The notes beneath the pieces are model-generated. The model worked only from the letters and a program-made list of their open reading frames with translations. It did no database searches and had not been told where the DNA came from. DNA of 64,000 bases from positions 1 to 64,000 of the forward strand of contig JAMQCK010000035.1 of assembly GCA_024196135.1 (NCBI GenBank), in the 5' to 3' direction. Position 1 is the first letter of the stretch. The number at the start of each line of letters is the position of its first letter. The stretch is from Pleurotus ostreatus/Saccharomyces cerevisiae fusant (lineage: Eukaryota; Opisthokonta). The translations under genes were made by a program, and so were the position numbers. Positions 22,692 to 35,393 of this stretch are shown in pieces.

Positions 22692-25600
22692 CTATGAGGC
22701 GTCAAGGGCGCCGTTGCCGTTACAGTAGTCAACATTCCCTTTGGAGGGGTTTCCTGCCCACTAGAAGCGAAGATGGATAAGTGTTTTGTAAGTTGCTGAC
22801 ATTGAACGGGCACTCACAGAAGGGAAAGGCCGTTCAACTCCACTCGCGCCGAATACCCTGCGCCATTGTCAGCTCCACTACAAGAGCTCTCGAAGGAAAA
22901 GCACTCACGCGAAGGAGAGAATGAACACCATGACCTGCGCCCCACCATCGAACGCGCCTCCCAGGATATAGTTATACTTGCGGTACCAAACAGGATGGTG
23001 CTGGCGCAGCCACAGCTGCGAGACGAGGCCAACAACGATACTCGTCGACACATACGACGTGATGCCCTTCGACATCGTCTGCGCGTACTGCGGATGGCCG
23101 TTAGCCGGTGCCACAGTTGAGTACAAAGGGACGCGCTCACATTGAAGATGATGGGCAGGATAATAGACTCGACCTTGATACCCTTGATCGTGGGCCAGCG
23201 CTGCGAGCATGGGGTTAGAACGTCGCCTTCCATCGACACGAAAGGCCAGACGTACCTTCGAGATGAGCCACTGAATGAAAGGCGGCACGAGCCCAATAGC
23301 CAGACCAATCGGGACAATAACGTATGGGCCTGACGCGCTGTAGAGCTCCTTCGCCAGAGACCAGGTCACCGCTTGCGAGTTGAGACTCTGGATTGTCTGA
23401 CCGCTCCAGACGTTTGTGCCCGAAGCGTCGAGAAGGACTTCACGCTGGGCGTCGACGATGCTGATCATGACGACTGAAAAATATCGTCAGTTGTATCCAA
23501 AAAGGATGGAGAATGACTGCCTTACCATAGTTTACGATAGCACCAAGGATGCAACCCCACAGCTGAGTGAGGAACATGACCCGTGGCGGCACCTTCGTAT
23601 ACTGGCCGACCTTCAAATCGCCCGCAAGGCCGATTGAGGTGGAGACGACGTCGTGCGACCACATGGAGAACTATGAGCGTGGTCAGCGTTAAGTAATCCA
23701 CACGCAGGCAGAGGACGCACGTAGAGGTTAGCAACTGGCCTGCCGGGGTTCAAGGCGCCAGGAATCATCTTCATGAGGTTGTTGGTAGCTGAAAGGCAGT
23801 TATAAAAAGACGTAAAGTATCAAGGTAGGGGACGTACCGATGCCGTTGCCCATGCGCCCGTACAAAATGGTAGAGAAGGGCTGGATGACGAGGTCAGTAA
23901 ATCAAGTAGGACAACGTGAGGGCATCCGCATACCGTGATGAAGGCGCCGACAGCGAGAGAGACGATGTACGACCACCAAGGAAGAGAGGTTTCTCCCTTG
24001 ATGCAGACGATCAAGCCTATCTACCGTTTAGGCACAAAGGAAGTCGCAAGGTGACCCGCTACATACCAGCGATGAAGGCCAGGAAGAGCAATATGAAGTA
24101 CCACCACCACGGCGCCTCCTTGTACTTCTGCATGGCGAGGTAGTGCGGGTCATCGTTCGTCTTCTTCCCGTCTCGGAAATGAAGGACCGCGTCGCGCATG
24201 TCGCCGCTCCAGAACAGCGTGACGTGGGCGATGAGCGCGCCGATCTGGCGTGCGTACACAAGATTCAGCCAAGCAGAGGACCATGAGATAGGCTAATACA
24301 TACAGCAAGGTTCTGCGCAAAGTTCGCCCACGCATTCGAGCCGGTCATCGCCGGCAGGCCGTACTCCTCCAGCGCGGTCTCGTTGAGGATGCCATTCTTG
24401 CCGAAAACGGCGGCCTGGTCGTATACCGTGCCGTTGTGGTTGAAGATCGAGGTGGAAAGCATCTTGTAGTTCTTGGACTGTGGAGGCGTTTAGCAAGGGG
24501 ATACGGCACTGCGACGAGGAAAGAGGACGCACGTCCCACGCATTCGAGTAGTAAATGGCCGCGATGATCACATAGCAAGCGCCCAAACCAATCCAGGAGT
24601 TGGCTGAGGTAGAGTGCGTCAGCGAGAGTCCAGGGTACTGGATTGGCTTCTCACCTTGCTGCAGCAAAGGATACGACATATAGTTCGACCCAATGTACTG
24701 CCAGTCGAAGCTGAAGTTGAGCAGCCCGAGACCCTCGTTCGCGTTCCCGCCGCCGAAGATATTCGTGAACACGTCCCGCGTCGACGGCTTTGCTTTCTGC
24801 GACGCGAGGCAGAAGATGGAGACGGAGTTGAGGAGGGGGAAGATGTACGCGGGGAAGAGCTCGTAGATGAACATGATCGTGAAGCCCCACCAGAAGACGC
24901 GGACGCGCTTCGTGCTCTCGTGGCGGTTGAAGTGGAGGGCTGAGGCGATGGGTGAGAAGATGTTAGGATGAGAAGAAGGGGATGGGGTGTAGCGTACCCT
25001 GGAATACGGTCACTTGCGGCAGGTTGCTCCAGTACACCATCTCGGCGGGATACACAGTGAGGGGTCGTAGGATGCCGACGAGTCCCATACTATAGAGTTG
25101 TACATCAGTCAGACAGACGATCGCACACAGCTTACAAGACTCACCCGAAAGTCAGCGTGGAGAACGTGGCAAAAACGGCCGTCAAGGGGCCGACATGGGT
25201 GTCATAGTAAAGCTAGGTGCAAGATCAGTTACGTCCCTTGAGGGTCATGAGTGGACAATGCACTCACTCTCTGTACGGCGAAGTTGTTGACCGATGTCGC
25301 CCCATATGCAGCTGTTGACGCGACGAGGGTGGAAACGACATGCTGAAGATCCCGGTCAGTGATTGTCATTCGCCGCCATCCTGTCGTATAACGCACCTCC
25401 TTGATCATGAACGGACCCGGATTGATGAACTCGATGATGCCGCCGTAGCGTTCGAATCGAGTCCCCTTGACAAGGGACCGCTTTGGGAGAAACACCGCCC
25501 ACGCATTGCCGATGCAGTAGATGAGCAACAAGAGAAAGACCGTGGACACCGACACCAGAACGGGCTTGAAAATGTAGATTTGACAGAGAGCCGCACCCAG

Positions 25601-25879
25601 CCCGGCAATCACGGTGCCCAGAACGAGCGACCGAAAGGTGAGCGCGGGGTCCTCGTCGTCGCGCAGGTCCACGACATAGCGCGAGACGTCCTGCCCAGTC
25701 GTCACGACGTGCTGCCGATCGAGCTGAGCCTGCGTCTCCAATTCGAAGGGCTCGTCTCGAGAGCCCTCGCGCTTGTTGTTAAGCTTCTCATCGATTTTCT
25801 CGTCGAGTGACCCATCGGTCTTCTCGCGAGCCGGCTCTGGGCGATGCGGGAGCTTGGGGAGCGCGTCCTCGGTGGCCAT
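22692..25879 (-). CDS. OPT-family oligopeptide transporter, copy 1
   Basis: Proton-coupled oligopeptide transporter in the plasma membrane. About 15 exons separated by 50-70 nt introns give roughly 760 residues. Exon 1 (25879-25397) has an acidic cytosolic N-terminus and the first membrane helices. The peptide-transporter signature NPGPF is at its end. Exon 2 is 25342-25268, encoding HVVSTLVASTAAYGATSVNN. Later exons carry FGMGLVGILRPLTVYPAEM, LNFSFDWQYIGSNYMSYPLL, the second signature YTKVPPRVMF (near 23590), and the terminal WAGNPSKGNVDYCNGNG. Copy 2 at 26889-30087 has the same order of exons and nearly the same protein, so this is a tandem duplication. TATACT-like sequence near 25951-25958, about 75 nt upstream of the ATG, is shared with copy 2. 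Confidence 0.95.
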
Positions 25880-25978
25880 GGCGGTCGATGAGCGGTGCAG
25901 GGACTGCCGCAGAAGAGAGCACACGAAGATCCGACGCTTCTCATGACGGTAATATACTCCGGAGTGTATCCCGTCCCG

Positions 25979-26625
25979 CTATGCAGACGCCTTCTTGCGT
26001 ATGATGGCGCCAACGCCTGAGTGCCAGTCGGTTTGAAAGTCACTCATTCGGAGCTTGCGCTGGATATACCGACGCGCTGCTTGCGAGTTGTTTGCAGAGT
26101 TGATTGCGCAGGCCGAGGGCGTACCGGACCGTACAGAATATGATCGGTGAGAACAATGGCATGCTGGGGGAAAGCACGGCGAACACCATAGGAAAGGGTA
26201 ATGGCGCGATTGCAAGGAACCGTCAGAGGTCGGGACTGGGTGGTGACCATGCGCATGGGGCGGGCATGAGAGGCCTGCTGACTTGTTCAATGAGCAGCAG
26301 AACTTCGACACCGCACGCCCAGAAAAGACACGCACGCTCGGGACGCCGACCGGCGATACTGGTTCAGACCAAGGGCTCAATTTCCCAAAAAGGCAAAAAG
26401 AAGTCCGACGCCCACAACGCATGCCCCGAGTCTCTTCCAGGTACTCTCTGTAGGGAAGACGAATTTGACAAGTGCGAAAACTGAAGCGTTCCTGATTGCG
26501 CGACGGATAATTGGATCCCGTCGGGCGTCAGTCTGCTGTAAACGTCCCGGACGGACCTTGCGGTGCTTTGCCCGTGGCGAGTAGGTTGAGATTGTTTGTA
26601 GGATCGTCAGCCTCGTCCACATCAT
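25979..26625 (-). pseudogene. Broken ORF upstream of OPT copy 1
   Basis: Minus-strand sequence just before the OPT promoter reads as fragments of a possible membrane protein: GACVVGVGLLFAFLGN followed by a stop, LAIAPLPFPMVFAVLSPSMP, IIFCTVRYALGLRNQL, then a frame change before AIIRKKASA and a stop. The same motifs in the same order (PLAIAP, TIRYALGLHNHL, RRYI, AIIRQKPTQ) lie upstream of OPT copy 2. Between RYALGL and RRYI the two copies differ in length by 4 nt, so they cannot both keep frame. I read this as a decayed copy. The family is not recognised with confidence. Confidence 0.45.
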
Positions 26626-26888
26626 TCATGGCATCTATATAATCAGTTCGTCTGTCCAGGAAGTGACCACCCTTGAACACCGCCATGTGCCCTGCAAAAT
26701 TGTAAGCACCGTTGTCATTTAGCTGAGGGTCAGTCAGAGTCTACTCAACTTGCATGATATCAGGGCGAAGATGCACACGTAGAGATAGTTCGTGAAGTGA
26801 TGCGTGTTCATATCGTAGGCCCCGTAACAATACACAAAAGATATACAAGGATCATGGGCGTAGGGTGCGCGACATCTAAAGTTCCAGA

Positions 26889-29800
26889 TTACTTCTTCGC
26901 AGACAATACACCGTTCCCATTACAGTAGTCAATATTGCCCTTGGCTGGGTTACCGGCCCACTGTACGAAATAGTTAGTAAGTAGCTCGAGGCGCATGAGA
27001 AAGTAGCAACTCACAGTGGGGAACGGGCGCTCAGTTCCGCTCGCACCAAATACACTGTGTGGACGTCAGCGGGACTTCAAATGGACGAGAAAGGCAGACT
27101 TACGCGAAAGATAGAATAAAGATCATGACTTGCGCGCCGCCGTCGAATGCGCCTCCGAGGATGAAGTTGTACTTGCGGTACCAAACCGGGTGATATTGGC
27201 GCAGCCAAAGCTGCGAGACAAGACCGATGCAGATACCCGTAGAAACGTAAGACGTGATGCCCTTCGACATCGTCTGCGCGTACTGAGAGGTGCGTTAGAA
27301 ACTGCGGTGAACAGGACCCTGCATCACTCACGTTGAAGATGATGGGCAGGATGACAGACTCGACCTTGACGCCCTTGATGACGGGCCAGCGCTGAGATAG
27401 AAGTGAGTCAAGGATGCCATGTGCGCGCACAGCAAATTTACCTTCGAGAGAAGCCACTGAACGATAGGCGGGAAAAGACCAATCGCAAGGCCGAGCGGGA
27501 CGATCACATATGGCCCCGAGTGGCTGTAAAGCTGATGCGCGAGCGACCAGGTAACGGCTTGCGAGTTCAGGCTCTGGATAGTCTGTCCGCTCCACACGTT
27601 CGTGCCGGAAGCGTCGAGCAGAACCTCGCGCTGAGAGTCGACGATGCTGACCATGACGACTATCGAGGCATCAGCGTGAGAAAAGAGTAGGAGTACAGCA
27701 GTATGCACCGTAGTTGACAATGGCACCGAGGATGCAGCCCCATAGTTGGGTGAGGAACATAACACGCGGCGGGACCTTCGTGTACTGGCCGGTCTTCAGG
27801 TCAGCCGCGAGACCTATGGAAGTCGCAACGACATCGTGACTCCACATGGAGAACTAGAGAATTGGTAAGTCGTCGTGGTAATTGTAGAAGAGAGGGCAAC
27901 GCACGTAGAGGTTAGCGACTGGCTTCCCGGGGTTGAGCGCGCCGGGAATCATCTTCATGAGGTTGTTGGTCGCTGCAAGGCGTAAGAAACACATCACTGA
28001 ATGAGGAGGACCTGGTATATACCAATGCCGGTGCCCATGCGTCCGTAAAGAATCGTAGAGAAGGGCTGCCGATGAAGTCAGATCGAGGAGAGGGTGGAAG
28101 TGGCGAGCAACACACCGTGATGAAGGCGCCGACCGCGAGAGAGACGATGAAAGACCACCAAGGCAGCGAGGTCTCGCCCTTGATGCAGACGATCAAGCCT
28201 AGACGATGATTAGTCACGCTTCAAACGAAGATGAGAAGTTACATACCTGCAACGAAGGCGAGCACCAGCAGCGCGAAGTACCAGTACCACCTATCCGCAC
28301 GATAAGCCTGAGCGCGCTCAAGAAGGTCGAGAATGCAAGAAACTCACGGTGCCTCCTTGTACTTCTGCATAGCGATGAAGTGCGGGTCGTCGTTCTGCTT
28401 CTTGTTATCCGCGCGAAAGGAGCGAATCGCGTCGACCATGTCGCCGCTCCAGAAAAGGGTGACATGGGCGATGAGGGCACCGATCTAGGCAATAGTCAGC
28501 CTCGCTATACGATACCGCCAATGCTACATGACCACTCACACCAAGGTTCTGCGCGAAGTTCGACCACGCGTTCGAGCCTGTCATCGCGGGGAGGCCGAAT
28601 TCCTCGAGCGCCGTCTCGTTGAGGACGCCGTTGCTGCCGAAGACGGCGGCTTGGTTGTACACGGTCCCGTTGGAGTTGAAGATGGAGGTGGACAACATCT
28701 TGTAGTTCTTGGACTGTGGACGAGATTCAGGATACGAACAGAGTGTGAGAAATGGTTGGGGCACGTACGTCCCAAGCGTTCGAGTAGTATATGGCCGCGA
28801 TAATGATGTAGCAGAGCGCGTAGCCGATCCAGGCATTGGCTGAAGCATAATGTAAGACAGAGTGACCAGCGTCCCAATTATGATAACATACCTTGCTGCG
28901 TGAGCGGCAGCGCCATGTAGTGCGAACCAAGATACTGCCAGTCGAAGCTGAAGTTAAGAAGCCCAAGTCCTTCGTTGGCGTTGCCTCCGCCGAAAATGTT
29001 GGTGAAGATATTCCTCGTCGCTGTGCTCGCGTGCTGCGAGGACAAGCAGAAGATGGACACGGAGTTGAGCAGCGGGAAGATGTAAGCGGGGATGACCTCG
29101 TAGGCAAACATGACGGCGAAGCCGATCCAGAAGAGCCGGACGCGCTTCGTGTTGTCGTGCCGGTTGAAGTGGAGGGCTGGGGAGGGTGTCAGTGTCGGAG
29201 ATTGGCTCTGAAGGTGAGACATACCTTGGAAGACGGTCACTTGCGGAAGGCTTTGCCAATACACCATCTCAGAGGGGTACACCGTGAGGGGTCGTAGGAT
29301 ACCGACGAGGCCCATACTGAAAGGATAGGTCAAATGTCGGCTACAGGGACAGTATGCAAGACTCACCCGAAGCATAACGTAGAGAAGGTCGCGAAGATGG
29401 CCGTCAGCGCGCCGACATTGGTGTCGTAGTAGAGCTAAAAAGACGGTGAGTCGCCACTTCGTGCAATAATAGAACCGACTCACCCGCTGCACCGCGAAGT
29501 TGTTGACGGAAGTCGCACCACCAGCCGCCGTGGACGCAACGAGAGTCGCGACAACATGCTGAGAAAACAGGTCAGTGCAAGAGATAAGTATATGAGTCAA
29601 GACCACATACCTCCTTGATCCTGAAGGGTCCCGGATTGATGAAGTCGATGACACCGCCTAGGCGCTCGAACCGGGTTCCCTTCACCAGGGAACGCTTTGG
29701 TAGAAAGGCCGCCCAGGCGTTGCCGATGGAGTAAATGAGCAGGAGCAAGAAGACCGACGACACCGAGACCGTGACCGGCTTGAAGATGTAGATTTGGCAG

Positions 29801-30087
29801 AGCGCCGCACCCAAACCCGCAATGACAGTACCGAGCACGAGGGATCGGAAGGTAAGCGCAGGGTCGCCGTCGTCGCGCAGGTCAACGACGTAATGCGAGA
29901 CGTCCCGACCGGTAGTGACAACGCGCTCGCGGTCCGGGACGCTGTCGAAAGTCTCGGGGTCGAAAGCCTCCTTCTTGATGCTGCCATCGTGCTTCTCGTC
30001 GAGCTTCTCGTCCAGTGAGTGGTCGGTGAGCTCGCGAGCTACCTCTGGGCGCTGGGGCAGCGTGGGCAGGGCGTCCTCGGTGGCCAT
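26889..30087 (-). CDS. OPT-family oligopeptide transporter, copy 2
   Basis: Tandem paralogue of the gene at 22692-25879, on the same strand and with the same exon order and the same two family signatures: NPGPF at the end of exon 1 and the KVPPRVMF region near 27770. The translated N-terminus starts MATEDALPTLPQRPEVAREL, very like copy 1 (MATEDALPKLPHRPEPAREK). It differs mainly in the charged segment from about residue 25 to 50. The C-terminus reads WAGNPAKGNIDYCNGNGVLSAKK, three residues different in register from copy 1. All exons remain open with intact splice sites, so both copies look functional. The diverged cytosolic N-terminus, loops and promoter are the places where specificity or regulation could differ. 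Confidence 0.95.
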
Positions 30088-30180
30088 GGCGGAACAAGGG
30101 GCAGACGCAGAGGAGTGCACACGAAGAACCTAGTGTACTTCCTTCGCAGGTATTATACTCCCAAGTGCACCTGCATCCCG

Positions 30181-30700
30181 CTATTGAGTGGGCTTCTGGC
30201 GTATGATCGCGCGAGTGCCTATCGCGCCTCTTGGCAGGATATACCGACGCATCGCGTGTGGGCTGGAGAGATGATTGTGCAGGCCGAGGGCATAGCGGAT
30301 CGTCGGGAAAGTGATCGGCGTGAACTAAGGCTCGCAGAGGGCGAATGTGGCGGGCGCCATTGGACGGGACGATGGCGCGATTGCAAGGGGCCGTCGACGG
30401 GTCGGAGGCCTGCGAGAACCATGCGTTCGAGGGCAAGGGCGCCTGATGGTCACATCAATGGGCGATAGCACTTCCACCAAGCATGCTGAGAAGGAGACGT
30501 TGTACTTGACGCTCGAGACGCCCGAAAGGGCCTTGAAGGAAGATGCCTAGAAAGGCAACAAAGCCGAAATTTGCAAGACGATACGCTCCTTCCAAGGCAC
30601 TGATTCCATCATGTCGACCGAAGAGACTGTTATGGCGAGCAAGATATCGGGAAAATTGGAGGTACCTGATTGCGCAACGACGGACTAGTCATGCTCAGAG
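30181..30700 (-). pseudogene. Broken ORF upstream of OPT copy 2
   Basis: Counterpart of the fragment at 25979-26625. The minus strand reads IRYLQFSRYLARHNSLFGRH, ISALEGAYRLANFGFVAFLG and ERQVQRLLLSMLGGSAIAH, then stops. After that come PLAIAP, TFPTIRYALGLHNHL, RRYIL and AIIRQKPTQ with a stop at 30181. The segments look coding but are separated by stops, so they are either exons of a gene whose introns I could not place or a relic. The first part resembles the membrane domain of peroxisomal RING peroxins only loosely, so I do not assign it. Confidence 0.4.
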
Positions 30701-31712
30701 GTCGAAGTTTTCCAGTCTTCAGTCGCAGCTGGACTCGACTAGACGGCTTTGCTCGGACTTCAGTGGACACTCGGGAAAGTGGCGCTCGCAGAGCGACAGA
30801 AGGTGACATCCTGTCAAGGATGTGAGTATAGCTGGGCAGGGGATATAGAGGAAGAGCAGAATCCAATACCTTGACTGTTCAGCTCATTGACTCAGCTCGA
30901 CCCGTACAATGATGCAAGTTTCAGCAGTTGAAAGCCCTCCTGCGGTGTGCCCTACAAAAAATAAAGCTCAGATGACCTAGTTCAGAGCTTCTGTTGCAGC
31001 GCGATTCTATCACCCTGTAGGCGAGGAGAATGAATAATAGGACGCTGAGTGTATTCCATTGCGTCCTCTTTTTAGTTAAGGATTCATGTCATTTTTGAGC
31101 AGACAAGAGCAGGTTACGGCCTGTATCTGAGGAGATGAGGTATTGCTATAGTCCAAGTTTTCAAGTGCTCAGAATGGCTGCTCGTAAGAGAGAAAGGTAT
31201 TGGCGGTGCTTGTGGGAGAGCGGTCGGACTCGGAAATTCCGAACGGACCGGACCACGTGCATTTTCCCGTGGCGTCGTCCATTTTGGTAATGAAAAAAGC
31301 CTCCGTTCGCCCTCCGTCAACTAATTCATTGAAGACCGCCTTCGGTCTTGCCTTGCAACGGCTGGTGCTTCGCTTGACCTACGTTCTCAAAGGCCCTCTA
31401 ACCTACCGAGTCTCCCGGTCCGAGTAAATGCTCGGCGGTGCAAATTCGGCGTCGGATTTTGGCGCCAGGCACGCGCCAAATGTGGGCAAATAACGCCCCA
31501 AATCTGTCGAACGGCGAACGACCGCCGTTTGCCTTTTGATTCTTACACTCGTCGCCGTCGTCGCTAACAACATCCACCGCCGACACGCACGCCTCACGGC
31601 ACGATACTGAGCTCTCAGCTCTTACGCTCTTTTCCGCATCTCATTCGTTGAACAACTCGCGCCGCGGCGCCCTGTATAGCTGTGCAGATAGCTCTGTTGT
31701 AAAATCCAAGAT
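30701..31712. other. Intergenic spacer
   Basis: About 1 kb between the OPT upstream region and the Ser/Thr-rich membrane protein gene. Open frames are short and no motif is recognised. The last 300 bases probably contain the promoter and perhaps an unmodelled first exon of the following gene. Confidence 0.4.
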
Positions 31713-33131
31713 ATGGGTTTCCAGCGAGTTCGCGACCACCGGCTCGTAAGCGTCGTAGCGCGCCAGGACGGGGAGGGGGGAGGGAACGGCGGGGGAGCGG
31801 GCGGCGGGGGCGGGGCAACGGGGGACGAGACCACGCGCGGCGGGACCTCGGCCACGGCGACCACGACCTCGCGCGAGGCGGAGACGACCGCGGACGCGAC
31901 CACCACCGAGCAGACCTCGCAGACGCAGGAGACGACGCAGCAGGAGACGTCCACCGGTGCGTTTTCCCGGGCGCGCTGCGCAGACAGCACCTAATTATAC
32001 TTCCCACAGCGACGACCACGTCTGAGCGCCCCACGACCACCAGCGATACCGAAGAGACCACCTCCGAGACGTCCACCGAGGCGACCACGACCAGCCAGAC
32101 CTCGACCTCCTCGACTGAAGAGGAAACGAGCACGTCCTCGTCGACCAGCGAGGAGGAGACCACGACGGCCAGGACCACCACCCGCCAGCGCACCAGCACC
32201 TCGTCTAGCGACACCGAGACGTCCACATCGACCACATCCACCAGGGCGACCACGACCGTACGCATCCGCTCATCAGTCACATCCTGAACTCTACTGATCA
32301 TCTCATCAGACTGCTGCGGCAACCACATCCACCTCTGATGACAACGACGACGATGCCGCGGACGGCACCGCCCTTACCTCTTCGTACCACTCCGCCGTGC
32401 ACACCAGCCCTACCGGCAACATCACCACCCACACCGTCAGCGCCTCCGATGGCGCTACCAAGGCGTCCAGCAACCTCAACACTGGCGCCATGGCTGGAGG
32501 CATCGCTGGCGGCCTTATTGGCCTCGCCATCTTGGTCTTCGGCGTCCTGTACTTCCTTCGCCGTCGTTCTCGGCGCCGCCGTGCGGCCGAGTTTGATGCG
32601 GCACAGTTCCGCCAGTCTACCTTCGGCGGGCCCAACATCTTTACACCTCGCCCGCCCAGTATGGCTGAGCGTGGACATCAGTTCGCCCCCAGCGTCAGCT
32701 CGATCGGAACAAATAATGCTGGGCGTGGTGCCGGTGTCGTCGAGGTGGCCGGGACGGCTGGAGTTGGTGGATATGCGGATCTCGAGCGCGAGTCACCCGT
32801 CCCCGCTACCACCGCGGCTCACTCCTCTCAGCCGTCAAAGGAGCTGCGTCCTCGGCCTCAGTACACCTTCGGGCAGGTGCCGACGGAGGGCGTCTCGCAC
32901 GATGACACGAGCGAGAACGACGGCACAGGCGCGTACGCGTCGGAGCCTCAGCCTCTGGCCGCTTACGACCACACAGCGTACGGCGGCTACGCCCACCCTG
33001 GCGACCACCAGGCATACGTCGCGCAGGACGGGTACGGGCAGTACGCCTACGACCAGCAAAACGCGACCGCGCAGCCGAACTACTACCAGCAGCACCCGTA
33101 TAGCGCTGGTCCCCCGCCCGCCGCGCTGTAG
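31713..33131 (+). CDS. Ser/Thr-rich single-pass membrane protein (start uncertain)
   Basis: Three exons (31713-31956, 32010-32257, 32310-33131) give about 437 residues from the ATG at 31713. Order: a Gly-rich stretch, about 110 residues of Thr/Ser/Glu-rich sequence suited to O-glycosylation, one transmembrane helix at about residues 224-247 (GAMAGGIAGGLIGLAILVFG) followed by a strongly basic stop-transfer run (RRRSRRRR), and a cytosolic tail rich in Tyr, Gln and Pro. The layout is that of fungal surface sensors or plasma-membrane proteins of the Mid2/Wsc kind, but no Wsc domain is present. The sequence RLVSVVARQDGEGG looks like the end of a signal peptide, so an upstream exon carrying the hydrophobic core may be missing from this model; an in-frame stop lies upstream of 31713. 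Confidence 0.65.
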
Positions 33132-33902
33132 CGTCGTGAGCCGTCGCCAAGGCTCCCGCCCAAATCGAATTCTACTCAAATCGCACTGACCACAATCCCC
33201 CCGCGCCCCCTCCTCGCCTCCTCTTAATGCCTTCGTTACGCGACCCCGCCGATGGACTATGGCGACGCGACGCGTCCCGCTGCGCGGCTGTAGACTTTCC
33301 TGTAGGACCGCACGCCGAGCGCCTGCGGGCCGTCTGAATTATTGTTATATCCTGTGACGACCGAGATGCCTCGAAGAATGCACTTTTTTTGGTCTTTCTG
33401 CGTAGCTCGAGGTCTTCATGCTTTCTTCCGCTTACTGCGTAACCCCTTTACTGGTTTCTTGGTGTCTGCACAGGCTATTTGTTGTCTGGTGCAGCTATGG
33501 TTTTTACACGGTGGGGGCGTGCCTCATACCTCATGGACAGACCGTAGACAGACTTTGGTATTGGTATTGTATGGGCGGCACGTACTTATTGATATGTATG
33601 TGCTTGTAGTAACAGAGATCTGTTTGGGTTTATGACTTCGGGAGGTGAACGTGCGATGCCGCTGTAAGCCTACAAACAAACCAGGTGTTCTCTGAAAAGG
33701 CAGGAAGACTAGCAAGCATCTACTTTCCTCGAAATTTGAGCGGTCAGGTTCTCTGAGCTATGGGAATGAGACCCTCACTTGGCATTTGAAGGGGCGCACC
33801 GAGAACAATGGACCCATATTTGCTCGTGTTTGTCAAGTACTTTCGTGGATTCTCGGATCGAGTCTCCCACGGCTCATCTTCTGCACTCTTCACAAAACGC
33901 GA

Positions 33903-34887
33903 ATGGCGTCCCGTCTCGCCGTCAGTTCCCTGAAGGCTGCCGGTGCGTTGCGCGCGTCTCCAACGCCAGCAATATTCCCTGACACCCGTAACAGCCCGGC
34001 CGCGAGCGGTCGCGGCGCTGCCGCAAGCCCTCCACGCGTGCGTGCAGTACTCCCGGAGGCACTCGTGTCGCGTACTCAAGTTGATTCTACAGGCGCCCGA
34101 TGTCCACGAACAAGCCTCCCCCGGAGAAGCGCGCTGAGGAGATCATCAACAACCTCCCCTCGAAGCCGAGCCTGGTCACGAAGACGGGCACCGCGCTCCT
34201 TGGCACGGGTCTTGCTGCCGCGGCGATCTCGCAGGAGCTCTACGTCGTGAACGAGGAGTCGATTCTCCTCGCGGGCACGATCATTCTCTTCACTTTCCTT
34301 GCCAAGGTGCGTGAAGTGGGCCTGGAGGGAAGTACGGGATGCTAAACCGCGTTGCAGTCCATGCGCGAGCCGTTCGGCAACTGGGCCCAGGGTGCCGCTG
34401 ACCGCGTTGCGAACGTCCTCAATGAGGCCCGCGTGGAGCACACGAACGCGGTGAAGGAGCGCTTGAACGCCGTCGCGCAGATGAAGGACGTCGTCTCGCT
34501 CACGGAGGGTCTTTTCGCCCTCTCCAAGGTGCGTTGAACACATACATCGCGACGACTTGATACTCACCATCCTTCCCATATACAGGAGACCGCCAACCTC
34601 GAGGCGGAGACCTTCGTCCAGAAGCAGAAGGTCGCGCTCGCCGCTGACGTCAAGGCCGTCCTCGACAGCTGGGTCCGCTTCGAGCAGCAGCAGAAGGAGA
34701 GCGAGCAGGCGGACCTCACCAAGACCGTCATTGAGCGCGTCCTTGCTACCCTCCAGGATGAGAAGACGCAGAAGGACATCCTCACCAGCGCTATTGCCGA
34801 GGTTGAGCGTACGTCCTTCCCTCCATCACATTCATATAACCTTGACTCACCCCTTTCGCAGAGCTCGTCAAGGCGAAGGCTATCTAG
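33903..34887 (+). CDS. ATP4: Mitochondrial F1Fo ATP synthase subunit b (subunit 4)
   Basis: Peripheral stalk subunit b of the mitochondrial ATP synthase, anchored in the inner membrane. Six exons (33903-33942, 33995-34037, 34093-34306, 34358-34528, 34586-34808, 34862-34887) give 238 residues. The first 29 residues form an Arg/Ala/Ser-rich mitochondrial presequence, followed by PMSTNKPPPEKRAEEIINNL, two hydrophobic stretches (TALLGTGLAAAAISQELYVV and ESILLAGTIILFTFLAK), and a long charged coiled stalk (NWAQGAADRVANVLNEARVE; ETANLEAETFVQKQKVALAA). The last coding exon is only 26 nt (QLVKAKAI). Splitting the presequence over three small exons is consistent, because every junction keeps frame. 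Confidence 0.93.
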
Positions 34888-35393
34888 ATGGCTTAATCCT
34901 TGTAATACTCAATTAGCATCTTGCGCTTTCAGTCATCTGTGCGAATCATCCTCTAGAGCGCATTTCGAGTGGGAGTATGGTGAAAGAAGCGCCGCTCAGC
35001 AAGTACAGTACGTTGAGTTGCAGGTAGAGCGATGACCGGCCCGCTATGATGGGATAGCAGCGCCACCGTGATGTCCATCCCATTCAAGTTCGTGATTGGT
35101 CCCTCCTTCCCATCTCTGTGGGTCTCTTCTTCCTACTATATGGGCTGTTGCTTCCTCCGACGTCCTTGACAAGCGGCAGCAGCGCGACCGGCAGTGCGGG
35201 CACGAGGTTTCTCTGCTGCCGCCCATGTGCCTTATCAGACGCTCGTCGTCAGACGTTAGCGCGCTAAGAGATGTCCTTCGTTTTGTGCGTTCATCGGCAA
35301 GCCGTTGGGTCAGTTGTCAGGCAGGCTAAGGCGGTCTGTTGAGGAGCGTTGGCGCGGTTGGACTAGGATCAGCGAGAGCTTTCCGAGGCTGCC
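34888..35393. other. Intergenic spacer
   Basis: 505 bases between the ATP synthase gene and the next + strand gene. They hold a 3' flank and a promoter. I see no gene or repeat. Confidence 0.5.

Noticed and set aside
31713..32330. Repetitive Thr/Ser/Glu-coding DNA as a mobile or CRISPR-like repeat
   Set aside because: It is in frame, spliced and followed by a transmembrane helix and basic tail, so it is a low-complexity protein region. No CRISPR array or transposase occurs anywhere in the window.
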